Below, piece by piece: positions 55,801-64,000 of a stretch of 64,000 nucleotides of DNA (its first letter is position 1; each line of letters begins with the position of its first letter). Below the pieces are notes generated by a model that ran no database searches, had not been told where the DNA came from, and saw nothing but the letters and a program-made list of their open reading frames with translations. The DNA lies in NCBI GenBank assembly GCA_029204225.1, contig CM055103.1, positions 25,564,656-25,628,655 on the forward strand, read 5' to 3'. This stretch comes from Diphasiastrum complanatum. Lineage: Eukaryota > Streptophyta > Lycopodiopsida > Lycopodiales > Lycopodiaceae. Position numbers and translations under genes: made by a program.

Positions 55801-58800
55801 ACTAGGATGACCAGCACTAGGGATACTGTGACAGAGATGTAAGATCCTCTTTCGCAGCACCTCCCAAGCTAGAATAAGAGCCTTATCACTATTCCATCTT
55901 CTATGGAATACTTAAGATAAGTACAAACCAAGGTAGAAGTGCTCTCCTCTTGAGACTTTGCATGGCCATGACTAACCTCCCGTTCTACTTTCTTACAATG
56001 AGGAATCTCCTGTTGAGCATTTCTTATCTCAGACAATAGGTCAATTTCAATGACTACAACTGACATTTGATACACTACACAAGATAGTGCATCAGCCACA
56101 TGGTTCTCGGCACCTTTCTTGTACAAATCTCCATTAGGAATTCATGCATGAGCTCAAACCATTTGGCTTGCCAGCCTCTGGCTACTTACAATAGTATCTC
56201 AAGGTATCATGATCAGTGAATACCTCAACACAATCACATAAAACACGGCCCAGGATAGAGACCAATTTTACGCTAATCAAAAGCGACAACCTAGGGTCTA
56301 TGCGGAAGGAGATTGGATGTATCTTAAACTCACAAAAGACTCTAAGGTACTAAAGACTGAAAAATGTCCTAAGTTATCTTCTTAGTATGCTAGGCCTTTC
56401 CAAATTGTAAAGAAACTCAATCGGAATGCCTATCAACTAAACCTTCCTCAAGGAATTAGGTTTCACTAAGTTTTCCACATTAGTCATTTAAAGGAACGAC
56501 TTATTCAAAAGAATGAATTGATTCTACAAGATAAGCTAGTTCAGCTAGAGGACCTGACATCCTTTGTACCCTCTGAACCTTAAGACATTGTTGATGTACG
56601 TCAACATGGCTCTCAAGTCCCTCCACAAAGTGAAACGCTTGCATGTACACACAAACTTCTTGAGGAATGCGTAACAAAGCCTCTCGGTACTTGTCTGCAT
56701 AATCATGCACACTCAAGTTACCATAATCATGCACGCTCAAGTTACCCTGCTTCAAATACGTCCATTGCTGCATGGCTCTATTATTTTCATCCATAAGCAC
56801 AGTTACGAGCACGTAACCAGTGCCGAACCCTAGAGAACACAAGAGGTTAGATACCACAGTCAGGGTCGTGTCCAACGGACACGACCAATAGGGCAAGACA
56901 GTGTGAGCAGTGTGCCCCGACACGGTCCATAGCCACGGTGGGCCTAACACAGCCTAGGGACCCTGTCAGCAAGATAGGGCCCCACGTTGGGTCCCGACGT
57001 GCAGTCGGCCACGTCAGAGCCACATGGCCGACACTTGGGAGTATGCATGCTACCAAGCCTCACACTGGGATAGGAGGGGCTTGCTCCATATCAAGGAGTA
57101 GGCAAGGTTGGGTGGATCAGTTAGTGTTTGCCCTACTGTGGTGTTTAGATCTCTAACAGGCACCCAAGTTTGAGTAGATATTTGTCGGAATGCCTCCCAT
57201 GTGGTTGGAACTAGGGCATCCTTTTCCACCTTCCTCCAATCCGGTATCATATGGGCTCCAAATCTGCCAATAAATCACCTACAAAAGGGCGCTGGCTCTC
57301 CAAGATTGCACCAAACCCTAACTGAAGATGTTAATGATGCCCAATCCCACGCAAGTCTCGAAAGCAACCGCTCTAATACCAAATGTTGCACACAAGCTCA
57401 CAAAACCCTAAGTAAATACACAGAAGTACCCAGCAAATTCATCACTTTATTAATCTCAAGTAAATGTACATAGATCAACAAGCAAACATGAGAGCTCTAC
57501 TGCAAGTCTCCTCCCAACCATAGCTGCATAGGATTAAGATAGGCAATGTCTAGCAAGGCTCACGCTATATTCCCTCAAGCACCCCTTAACCCTAACACAT
57601 TCTAATATCAACACATGGCAAACTACATGCACAGTCGACCCTGACACATAGGCAAGCTAGTAGGTAGACTGTCTGACATGTGTCACTCATATATTGGACC
57701 AAGCGTCCCAATGAGCATATGACACATCCTGTTAACCCGTTCGTTGACCGTTCGACACGTGACACTCATGCACTGGACCAAGTGTCCCAGAGAGCATATG
57801 ACATGTGTCATGTTGACCGGTCAACCCTCCCTACTTTTTAGGAGGTTGGTCCAGCAGACTCTCATGGGACCTTGGCCATCTCATAATTAGTCACTATAAC
57901 TGATATTGACATTGTAATTTACAATTGTCTCCACAAGCCAATGACTTAGCCATTTACAATTTAATAACTACAATTTACAATTTACAATTTACAATAGGCA
58001 AAGGGATTTAAAGTACATGTGCCAAGGACAATAAAGAACGGATGGTGGATAAGTGAGAGGGATTTGGCACCCTACATGTGTCATGTATTACATTGACGTC
58101 TTACATCGAATCTTCCTAATCCTTCATGATTTTATTGCTATTTCTACAAAATGATACCTCTTTTATTTAAATTTCAAGAATAAAATATGTTAAAAAAGTA
58201 TTGCAAGTGAAGCTAATCACTTTCATGCATAGCCCTCATGGATGGAATCTTGAAAGTACATAGCTCTAACAAACATAATCATTGATGGAATCTTGAAAAT
58301 TATGTCCATAATATTTTTTCAAACAATCATGATGACACATTATGTATAGTAGAGATATAATGGCTTGACAAAAAACACCTGTCATAATATCCTTACAATG
58401 GGCCACTCAACAAACATTATCTAGTCCATATATGCAGGTTATGTCATTATCTCACTTATAATCTGCTCTTAAAAATGTTATGGGGTTTTGAAAAAAAAAT
58501 GCAAAAACATAAACAGCCTAGATAGTGCCAGACCGCTGCCTTTTCCATGTTATTTCATGAGGCTGAGCATTCCTTGCACTGTGCGGAGTCTAATGCTATG
58601 CAAAGTAAAAGGACGAGCAAATCCTGTAAGCTAGCGTTACATTCAACCTTTATAAACCAGTTCATAAAATGAGCTGCTAGGGTCACATCAACCTTTTGAA
58701 TTCAACCTAAAAGTTAAGAAAATGAGCTGTAAAGATACCACGCGGCGAAGAAGCGGCTCCAACGAAGAGCAAAGCTTCTGCAGGCTATCCATCTTCAGAG

Positions 58801-59000
58801 CTTCAACGATAACACTGCACATACACCGCTATTATCAAATTCAACCGCAAATTTTTGTTTCGAGAGACTTATAACCACATGTGCAGCAGCAGAAAAAAAA
58901 AGTACCTGGCCAGGGGCAAGCGCTGCCGCTTCCCCTCCGGAACCCCCTCTTTAGGCTCGCCATTCTCGAGAGGCCGCTTTTCCCCAGACATAGGCACCAT
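42416..59000 (-). CDS. CBP60: Calmodulin-binding protein 60 (CBP60) family protein, seven exons
   Basis: Exons (minus, gene order): 58906-59000, 58739-58814, 49034-49092, 44167-44660, 43824-43984, 43376-43579, 42416-43273. All introns have GT/AG ends and all joints are in phase, giving 648 codons, a usual CBP60 length. The first 80 residues give [30 protein letters not shown] and [12 protein letters not shown]. The CBP60 DNA-binding core follows (about 85-376): [40 protein letters not shown] and [20 protein letters not shown]. The C-terminus [20 protein letters not shown] (about 612 on) matches the calmodulin-binding end of CBP60a-f types. Family members are nuclear, Ca2+/calmodulin-responsive regulators of immunity and salicylic-acid genes. 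No stop or frameshift was found. Confidence 0.92.
45570..45945 (+). mobile_element. LINE 3' end remnant with zf-RVT-like motif
   Basis: A frame reads [20 protein letters not shown] (Cys cluster, EEHF and RCP), the zinc-binding region at the C-terminus of plant LINE reverse transcriptases. A TAA follows at 45707, then more open frame to 45932. Downstream AATAAAGCTTTC and a CTTT/CT microsatellite act as the tail. RT itself is absent, so this looks 5'-truncated. Confidence 0.55.
45946..46017. repeat. (CTTT)n(CT)n microsatellite
   Basis: About four CTTT units run into about 26 CT units. Confidence 0.95.
46039..46104. repeat. 7-base tandem repeat TTCTAAG/TTCTAAC
   Basis: About nine units of TTCTAAG or TTCTAAC in a row. 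More scattered copies run to about 46220. Confidence 0.85.
46277..46730. repeat. CA-rich low-complexity tract
   Basis: ACAC runs of 8 to 30 bases interspersed with CTCT, TCACA and other short words. Open frames here are artefacts of low complexity. Confidence 0.9.
46747..46816. repeat. (CT)n microsatellite
   Basis: About 35 CT units, uninterrupted. Confidence 0.95.
46939..47173 (-). repeat. Fragment of the 54069/57384-type Gypsy LTR
   Basis: It matches the inner part of the LTRs at 54340-54590 and 57700-57950 (CCAATGAGCA, CTCATG then CTTTTNAGGAGGT, TGTCTCCACAGGTCGG). It is cut on the right by the LTR at 47174. Confidence 0.8.
47174..47531 (+). repeat. 358-bp LTR, plus strand
   Basis: Starts TGTTACGAGC and ends TATTACA; followed by TGGTATCAGAGCC at 47533-47545. 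It is about 85-90% alike, by eye, to the solo LTR at 56801-57158. It interrupts the Gypsy LTR fragment before it. Confidence 0.82.
47533..47545 (+). other. Primer-binding site, initiator Met-tRNA type
   Basis: TGGTATCAGAGCC lies one base after the LTR end, so the LTR is a 5' LTR of a plus-strand element. No coding part of it was found downstream. Confidence 0.85.
49034..49092 (-). other. CBP60: CBP60 exon 3 (59 bases)
   Basis: After TTTCTAG the exon encodes [19 protein letters not shown] and ends ...CAATG|GTAAGG. Its 19 codons plus two bases join exon 2 (phase 0) to exon 4 (one base to complete Cys) in frame. The VEEVERAL-type segment is the standard continuation of CBP60 N-termini, which makes a chance match unlikely. 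The exon is isolated by introns of 9.6 kb and 4.4 kb. Confidence 0.87.
49383..49462. repeat. Perfect 19-bp inverted repeat, 42-base loop
   Basis: TAAATACCTTGTATCAGGT at 49383-49401 is the exact reverse complement of 49444-49462. It may be a relic of a small inverted-repeat transposon or a fold-back transcript. Confidence 0.85.
50128..50767 (-). pseudogene. GIY-YIG nuclease-like frame, frameshifted
   Basis: On the minus strand one frame gives [20 protein letters not shown], a GIY...YIG pair (50438-50492), then EHVREAR. After a frame change near 50380 the second frame runs [35 protein letters not shown]. The E of RELFW and the N of GYN fit the conserved Glu and Asn of GIY-YIG nucleases. This C-terminal pattern is typical of the endonuclease domain of Penelope-like elements, though a homing-type or other GIY-YIG cannot be excluded. 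No RT domain was seen around it. Confidence 0.55.
51927..52018. repeat. 46-bp tandem duplication
   Basis: Two exact direct copies of 46 bases (51927-51972 and 51973-52018), beginning GATAAAAAACAAGG. Confidence 0.92.
54069..54641 (-). repeat. 3' LTR of the intron-2 Gypsy
   Basis: Matches 57384-58024 apart from gaps near its start and around 54270. Ends CATGTGACA. It has runs of TTTACAATTTACAA near the end. Confidence 0.84.
56280..56583 (+). pseudogene. Plus-strand Gypsy integrase C-terminal fragment
   Basis: Reads [40 protein letters not shown] and [20 protein letters not shown], the C-terminal domain of a Gypsy integrase. It is opposite in strand to the surrounding Gypsy and is broken by two stops. 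Foreign to its host element. Confidence 0.75.
56801..57158 (+). repeat. Solo LTR nested in Gypsy gag
   Basis: About 358 bp and similar to 47174-47531; starts AGTTACGAGC (T to A at base 1) and ends TCTAACA. Flanks AGCAC (56796-56800) and GGCAC (57159-57163) agree at four of five bases. With the LTR and one flank removed, the minus-strand gag frame joins (TQTWV to LMDENN). No interior is left. Confidence 0.82.
57370..57381 (-). other. Primer-binding site of intron-2 Gypsy
   Basis: Minus-strand TGGTATTAGAGC lies two bases after the LTR (57384). It differs from the Met-tRNA site by one base. Confidence 0.75.
57384..58024 (-). repeat. 5' LTR of the intron-2 Gypsy
   Basis: Starts TGTTGCACACAAGC, ends TGTGCCA. 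It is the longer of the pair (641 bp). Confidence 0.84.
58739..59000 (-). other. CBP60: CBP60 exons 1 and 2
   Basis: Exon 1 (58906-59000) starts [16 protein letters not shown] and ends ...LPLA plus AG, at donor CAG|GTACTT. Exon 2 (58739-58814) begins after TGTGCAG and completes the Ser codon. It encodes [20 protein letters not shown] then LLRRV, and ends at GTG|GTATCT. Intron 1 is 91 bases. Start choice: the first ATG (58998-59000) is used; a second in-frame Met lies four codons on. Confidence 0.88.
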
Positions 59001-61345
59001 AAAATAATACTAAAGAACAAAACTTGAAAAAGCTCGAACCCTGTAATATGTGTAGTGAGCTGAATGAAAACCCTTAATGCCTTGCAATTGCTGCACAGAC
59101 CTTCCCTGAGATGCTCAGAAAACAGCGAGGATCGTCAGCAGAGGGATCGCAAAAATGGCGCAGGAGGATCCGTGGTGTGGTGGTCGAGGATTCTTGTTGT
59201 GCATCAGTTCAAAGGTACACACATGCTCAATGTACTACGGAAGGGCCTCGCCTAAAAAAATTCTGAAAAGCCTTAGGGGAAGAATGGCTTGTGCGCAGCG
59301 CAGCCTTCCATTGCGTAATTAATACTTTAGGGTTTTTCACATCTACATTATGAAGCATAATGAGCACTTTGACTTTTTTTTGACCACTCAAAGATTGCCA
59401 CATGGCAGCCGGACGCCTGATGCATGCACCACAAAATCTTTGAAACTGAAAAAAACAGATGCATAAAAACCAGTCACAAAGTATTCATTGCGGAGCAAGA
59501 GGAGCCATGGCATGTAGAGTGAGAGAGCGTGAGTGTCAATAAGAAGAAAAACAGGGCACTATATGGGAAAAACCTCCTACGTTAAAAACACCCTATGACA
59601 CAAAGCCCACCCTACCAATCTTAGACTTTGTCATAAACATTCAAATTTTGCCACATTTACGTGATCTCAACTCTTGAAAAGAGTTCAAGTGACAAAAATC
59701 CAATTGGTCTGGCTTAAAGTCGGATCATGCAAGTAAGCCCCATGGACCCTCTTATCTCTAGGTCATGGCCGGACTCACAGTAGGGTATGATCAAAGCCAG
59801 CAATAACGATCAGACAAATAAATGTGTGGTTATAACAAGGAGGTTCTTAGCAGTGTTTGGGAAAGCCGGCAAAGTTCAGGAATGGAACCGGCAACTTTTG
59901 TCAAAAACCGACATGCTCAAAAACTTGCAGGTTTTTTTAGGTCATAAAACAATGTATAACCGGCATGTATTGAGGGTCATCCTTGAGAAAACCGAAAGAG
60001 TTCAGAAAATCCAGGTTTTTGGAGGAGAACCCAAAAAAGGTTTCCCGAACATTGATTCTTAGCATGAGCATTCATGTTGTTAAGGTATCTCAAAAAGCGG
60101 ATAGGCAAGGTATCTCAAAAAGCGGACAGGCAAGGATGACCAAAGGTTCAAAATTTACCTACCTATAATAATCACGTTTAACCACATCAATAACCCACCA
60201 CCAAGATTCTATAATAGACGATGATTTTGGAATAATGCTCTAAAGATAACGTCGCTTTCAAGAAATACATTCACATGATAGACCATGCTTTTAAGATAAT
60301 GATATAAAGATAACAACATCGCTTTCAAGAAATACATTCACATATACATAAGATAGAATTAGCAATCAACACTAAGATCCATCCATTTAAGTGTAAAGGT
60401 TGATGGAAGTGTGAAAAAAGCAAACGTCGAGCGAGCACAATGCAACCAATATTTAAAAAAATAATGAATTTGCATAATGAAACTTTTGTTATATAATTTC
60501 ACCCAAAGGATTACGAGTTAAAGATAGACCTTTCATGACAATGGTAAATTATGTTAGACAACACTCCTAGATTTAAGAAATGAGCATTTTGAACAACACA
60601 CATGAATAGAAAAAACATCACTTGAATTATCGATAAGTTTCTTGAATATAGCACTTGCTTTTGCAGATTAGATTCAACCATATACATTATAAAAACTCAT
60701 CCAAATAATTATAATTTATAATGTCGCATTTTATGATAATGGAAAATGTTGGAAAATGATGTCAAACAATGCTCATAAATTTAAAAAAATAGAATTGTGA
60801 ATAACACACATTAATAGAAAAAACATAACTTGAAATAATGCTAAGTGTCCTTGCATTGAGCACTTCCTTACGCAAATGGTAAATTATGTTAGACAACACT
60901 CATAGATTTAACAACACACACGAATAGAAAAAACATCACTTGAATTACCGCTAAGCTTCTTGCATAGAGCACTTGCCTTTGTAGATTAGATTCAACTATA
61001 TACATTATAAAAACTCATCCAGATAATTATAATTTATAATGTCACATTTTACGATAATGGAAAATAGTAAAAAATAATGTCAAACAACACTCATAGATTT
61101 AAAAAAAATAGCATTGTAAATAACACACACTAATAGAAAAGAACATAACTTGAATTAATGTTAAGTGTCCTTGCATTGAACGCTTGGTTATGCAAATTAG
61201 ATTCAACCATATGCATTATCAAATTTGAATTGTCTTGTTTCAAGTTTAAATTAATCATAGTAGCATCGAAACTTAAATCCTGAGAGAAGATTGGTGAAAC
61301 AAATAGATTCTTGTCCTCTATAAAACATATTTGGATGACAACATA
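59001..61345. other. CBP60 upstream region and tandem AT-rich repeats
   Basis: 59001-59500 should hold the CBP60 5' UTR and promoter; I could not place a clear TATA box. The frame at 59787-60062 is unrecognised. GGTATCTCAAAAAGCGGANAGGCAA occurs twice in tandem at 60083-60132. From about 60540 to 61200 a roughly 340-base unit is repeated twice with half-unit similarity, built on ATAGAAAAAACATNACTTGAAT and ATTATAATTTATAATGTC. Confidence 0.6.
60541..61200. repeat. About 340-bp imperfect tandem repeat, two units
   Basis: Units start near 60541 and 60879 (ATGGTAAATTATGTTAGACAAC). Each has two diverged half-units ending GATAATGGAAAAT or similar. AT-rich, non-coding. Confidence 0.7.
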
Positions 61346-61604
61346 GTTAGTATAAAAGTAGAACTACGTATTACTGTATTGTGGGTCCCATCAGTGGATT
61401 AGGACTAGTTGGCCTTGCCATGAGGCAAGTCGACAGGACACGCGTCCCGTCAATGGCAACTTGGGCATGCATAAGTTGCCAAAGTAAAAGCTATATGTAC
61501 AATGTATTTTGATTTTTGAAATACAATTGTTATGTGAGCTTGGCGTGAGATAGTGCTTTCTAAGTGAGTATTATTGTGTTGCATGATCTGTGATCCTTTT
61601 AACT

Positions 61605-61615
61605 TGGTATCAGAG
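61605..61615 (+). other. Primer-binding site of Copia B copy 2
   Basis: TGGTATCAGAG, complementary to initiator Met-tRNA, immediately after the LTR. Confidence 0.85.
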
Positions 61616-62037
61616 TAGTACAGGGAGTGTGCACAATACAGAGTAGTCGTTGAAGAGAGCTTCGGGAGAACAGTTTTCCGAGAGTTCGGGATTTACGGCA
61701 GATGGAAAGCGAAAAAGTGAAGCATCGGTGCACAATTTCGGGCATACGACGGAGGCTTGCCAACTCAGCACATGAATCTTTAGCATGTGCATAGCATCAG
61801 ATGGGGTCAAAACGGTTAAAAACTAAGAGTTTTGCAGTTAGTTTGTGAAAAAACCAGGCGAGGGTTACAAGTTTTTCACAAAATCGGCAATATATTTATC
61901 GTCTGTGCATTGTTTTGGATGTTGTAAGGACAGGTCGGTAGCCGTTCTAGCCCACTAAAAATAGCCATGAAGAAAGTTTGAACTTTTTGTCGTAGAATTG
62001 CCAATTATCAGAGAACCTAGTGGTTTTTTGTTGAAAA

Positions 62038-62511
62038 ATGTGGAAAAAAAGTATTAAAAACCCTCTTCTTCAAGTTGGGCTTATCTCACCATTTCTCCAC
62101 ATGAGGAGGGCATTGACCTTCATCAACTTATCGGTGAAGGACCACATCATTACCCACATCAGTGATGTCATGACACCAAGACAAGCCTGGGATGTACTAA
62201 AAGAGCAGTATGAAACTTCAAACTCATCAAGAATTATGTTTTTGAAGTCAAACTTGAATAGTGCTTGTATGGAGCAAGGGGAGCACATTCAAACTTATAT
62301 GACCAAGGCAATAAGGCACGAATTGCATTCCATAGGTGAGCGCATATGTGATGTCGAGTTGGTGCACACCGCATTGTGTGGCATTGCAGACTCTTATCAA
62401 ATGTTTGTGAGTGGGATAGCGTCAAGAGAAAGACTACCACGAGCTCACAGGAATCTTGATGCAGGAGGAACAACAACGGGAAATAGTGAAAGCTCGTCGT
62501 CAAAACATTGA
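62038..62511 (+). pseudogene. gag: Copia B copy 2 gag
   Basis: A 157-codon frame. From residue 20 it reads RRALTFINLSVKDHIITHIS, QAWDVLKEQYETSNSSRIMF and GEHIQTYMT, as in copy 1. The first about 20 residues are not homologous, because of a deletion between leader and gag. The frame shifts near 62450 (copy 1 has PTFDELIGILMQEDQ there), continuing as a Lys-rich run to 62610. Confidence 0.82.
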
Positions 62512-62610
62512 TGATCAAGCACTTGCGACATGCCAAAATCAAGACATGGGCAAGGGCGAGAAGAAGTCTAAACAATGGTTTGCCAAGACTCAAATAAGTC
62601 AAAAATCAAG

Positions 62611-63449
62611 AAACTAAACAAATGTAATAAAACTTCACCAAAGTAGGCAAAGTAAGGTTCCATTATTAATGAATGGAAATCATTCAAAGGATAGGGGCCT
62701 GATTCTAAGGCATGATCATAGCTCTCATGTGATTTTAGGCACATAAACCACTTTCTCTATCAAGAAAGTTCTCAAAGAGAAGCTCCAAGATCTCTTAAAA
62801 CTCAAAATTACAAAATGAACAATCTCAACTATTTATAGTGGTCATTTGTGCCTCTACTATAAGTTTGGGGCCTTATTTAGCTAAATTGGGCCTTACAACC
62901 ATTACTACGATTCCATTGTTCACAATTATAGCGAGGTTGCTCGAGCCACTTTATTAACTGTCCTATTTACTAGTTCTAATCTAATTTAGCTACATGGCTA
63001 TATTTGGCAATTCATTAGCAAGCTCATGGGCTAATTACATGCAACACATGACTCTCCCCTACTTTAAGCATTTTTGCCCTTAAAAATGAAGGTCATGTAG
63101 TCCTTTGTTGAGTGCCATGTTTCATAAATCCTTTGGCGGAAGTCGAGAAATAGTTGGGGCACCTTAAGTGAGAAACATATTTCCCTATATTATTCTCATA
63201 AATGGCCATCTTTTGTTTGTCAGATTTCACTGCCTCAGGTTCAACTTTTAGCTTGTTGTTGTAGAACAAGGTTGCAGTGGAAATTTTTTAAAAAAACCTT
63301 TGATTTGCAAGCTTATCTCATATATTTGATAAGATCACTGAAGAAGAGATTGATGAAACACAAGAAAGCCTCAAGTTGCATTAGTTCTGCATGGGTTGAT
63401 AGGTTCCAAGATAGTCTTCTTCCTCAGTATCTCCCTTGATTGGATAGGC
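62611..63449 (-). other. Candidate LTR and polypurine region, no recognised gene
   Basis: On the minus strand AAAGTAGGGGAGAG (rc of 63052-63065) looks like a polypurine tract with possible LTR sequence to its left (about 62640-63050). From 63070 to 63290 a weak frame (NKLKVEPEAVKSDKQKMAIY) is readable. No partner LTR lies inside the window. Confidence 0.3.
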
Positions 63450-64000
63450 TATCCAATTCCATATGCATATTTTAGTGTCCATGCATCCAGTTTTGTTGCC
63501 TTATGCATTGCTCCTTGATGTAGGATGACAATATCCTTTTGTAACTCCAAAGCGTTGACTAAAGCAATGATTTCATCCAAGTTCTCTGATTGAATAGTGG
63601 AGTTTCCTCTTGCCGAATCAATTTGAGCAAGATTGGTAGCATTATCTCGCTGAAGATAGATGGCCATAAGTCCATTGATTTCCTCTGTGAGTGAAGCGAT
63701 GGATTCAGTTCTTGATAAACCAAAATAGTAATGCTCCAAATCAATTGATTTATTTTCCAGATTTGGCCAAAAATCTGGTCATTTTCAACTCATCATTCTG
63801 TTCAAAGATAGCGTTATTATGTTGGAATCTGAACAGCTCATATTTTTTTTGTTGTAAGCAGTGATTATCTTCAGTTCGATCCCCAAAGATAAATTTGTTA
63901 CATATACAAGGATAGTCAGTCGTAGCATTAAGCCCAGAGACTCTCGGATCAGTAATCTCAAAGGATATGTCATGAAGCACCTGTTGTTGATGTTGAGATT
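63449..64000 (-). pseudogene. Unrecognised coding-like stretch running off the window end
   Basis: 63449-63739 reads EHYYFGLSRTESIASLTEEI, then LDEIIALVNALELQKDIVIL, helical and possibly coiled coil. 63750-63980 is open in another frame (FEITDPRVSGLNATTDYPCI, LFRFQHNNAIFEQNDELKM). The two fit one protein if a frame change lies near 63790. If the polypurine tract at 63052 is real, this may belong to a retroelement. I recognise no family. Confidence 0.3.

Larger units (their letters stand above)
54660..57250 (-). pseudogene. Scrambled Gypsy gag-pol relics
   Basis: Readable pieces on the minus strand are: gag ([19 protein letters not shown] at 57050-57250, then after the solo [23 protein letters not shown] and [20 protein letters not shown]); RNase H end [14 protein letters not shown]; integrase H2C2 [20 protein letters not shown] near 55770; [12 protein letters not shown] (about 55640) and FVDD (about 55560); RNase H start [18 protein letters not shown]; and integrase end [19 protein letters not shown] to WEIIKR. 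Stops and frame changes are frequent. A 27-base tandem duplication repeats GNLSVHDY near 56705-56750. Confidence 0.78.
54069..58024 (-). mobile_element. Ty3/Gypsy element with both LTRs, interior scrambled
   Basis: Direct LTRs 54069-54641 and 57384-58024 (both begin TGTT). A Met-type primer site TGGTATTAGAGC (rc of 57370-57381) lies next to the right LTR, and a polypurine GAGGAGGGAAAAGA next to the left one. The minus-strand interior has gag pieces (56590-56800 and 57159-57250), RNase H end and integrase zinc domain (55720-56126), RT (55500-55670), RNase H start (55300-55430) and integrase C-terminus (54660-55290). That order is not a functional one. A plus-strand Gypsy integrase fragment is at 56280-56583. 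A solo LTR sits in gag. No clear target duplication was found. Confidence 0.8.
49093..58738 (-). other. CBP60 intron 2, 9.6 kb
   Basis: Holds a 19-bp-arm hairpin (49383-49462), a GIY-YIG nuclease frame (50128-50767), a 46-bp tandem repeat (51927-52018) and a scrambled Gypsy (54069-58024). The stretches 50768-51926 and 52019-54068 hold nothing I can recognise. The frame at 52858-53127 matches no family. Confidence 0.82.
61346..62610 (+). mobile_element. Copia B copy 2: 5' LTR, primer site, leader, gag start
   Basis: The LTR (61346 to about 61602) matches 26568-26829. TGGTATCAGAG at 61605-61615 is the primer site. The gag region 62098-62600 matches Copia B copy 1 from VRKALTF onward; the first part of gag seen at 24213-24300 is absent. 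Similarity ends near 62610, so pol and 3' LTR are missing. Confidence 0.83.

Noticed and set aside
54064-58029. Target duplication of the intron-2 Gypsy (AAGAT and AGGAC)
   Set aside because: Only three of five bases agree, too few to claim.
1-64000. CRISPR arrays, bacterial operons, rRNA or organelle DNA
   Set aside because: No regular spacer-repeat arrays, ribosome-binding-site-led gene strings or rRNA core sequences were seen.

Overview
This window reads as nuclear DNA of a land plant with a large, repeat-rich genome. A fern or a gymnosperm would fit the very long, transposon-filled introns, but nothing seen here fixes the species. The only host gene I can assemble intact is a seven-exon calmodulin-binding protein 60 (CBP60) family gene on the minus strand (42416-59000). 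Its small first three exons lie far upstream of the main coding exons, and all seven splice in phase to 648 codons. Introns 2 (about 9.6 kb) and 3 (about 4.4 kb) hold most of the repeats in its part of the window.

Layout, left to right. A complete but inactivated Ty1/Copia element (family A, minus, 1414-7256) has two LTRs, a Met-tRNA primer-binding site and a polypurine tract. It sits beside or inside a decayed plus-strand Ty3/Gypsy element (7257-11920). At 13256-24142 is a minus-strand Gypsy element with three LTRs or LTR pieces and an extra unrecognised coiled-coil open frame (14506-16620). It is inserted, with a GGGAG target duplication, into the gag start of a second Copia element (family B, 13240-26829). 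After a gene-poor stretch come a Copia tail (28825-29905, minus) and an unusual non-LTR island at 30300-33110. The island holds a histone H3-variant-like pseudogene, a mirror-symmetric divergent promoter region rich in CACGTG boxes, and two unrecognised broken open frames. A third Copia tail (33410-34375) is followed by a chimeric Copia (35095-40490), in which the front of a family A element is fused to the back half of an unrelated one.

Right of the chimeric Copia lies the CBP60 gene. An 85-bp tRNA-like SINE with a perfect 16-bp target duplication is just beyond its stop codon. Intron 3 carries a LINE 3' end, microsatellites and an LTR with a primer-binding site. Intron 2 carries an 19-bp-arm hairpin, a broken GIY-YIG nuclease frame (Penelope-like candidate) and a scrambled Gypsy with a nested solo LTR. 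Upstream of CBP60 are tandem AT-rich repeats, the 5' part of a second family B Copia (61346-62610) and an unrecognised minus-strand coding-like stretch at the window's end.

No bacterial-type features, CRISPR arrays, rRNA or functional tRNA genes were seen. All transposon coding regions carry stops, frameshifts or lost catalytic residues, so none looks autonomous. Splice sites and boundaries were placed by eye; no search or alignment program was run.
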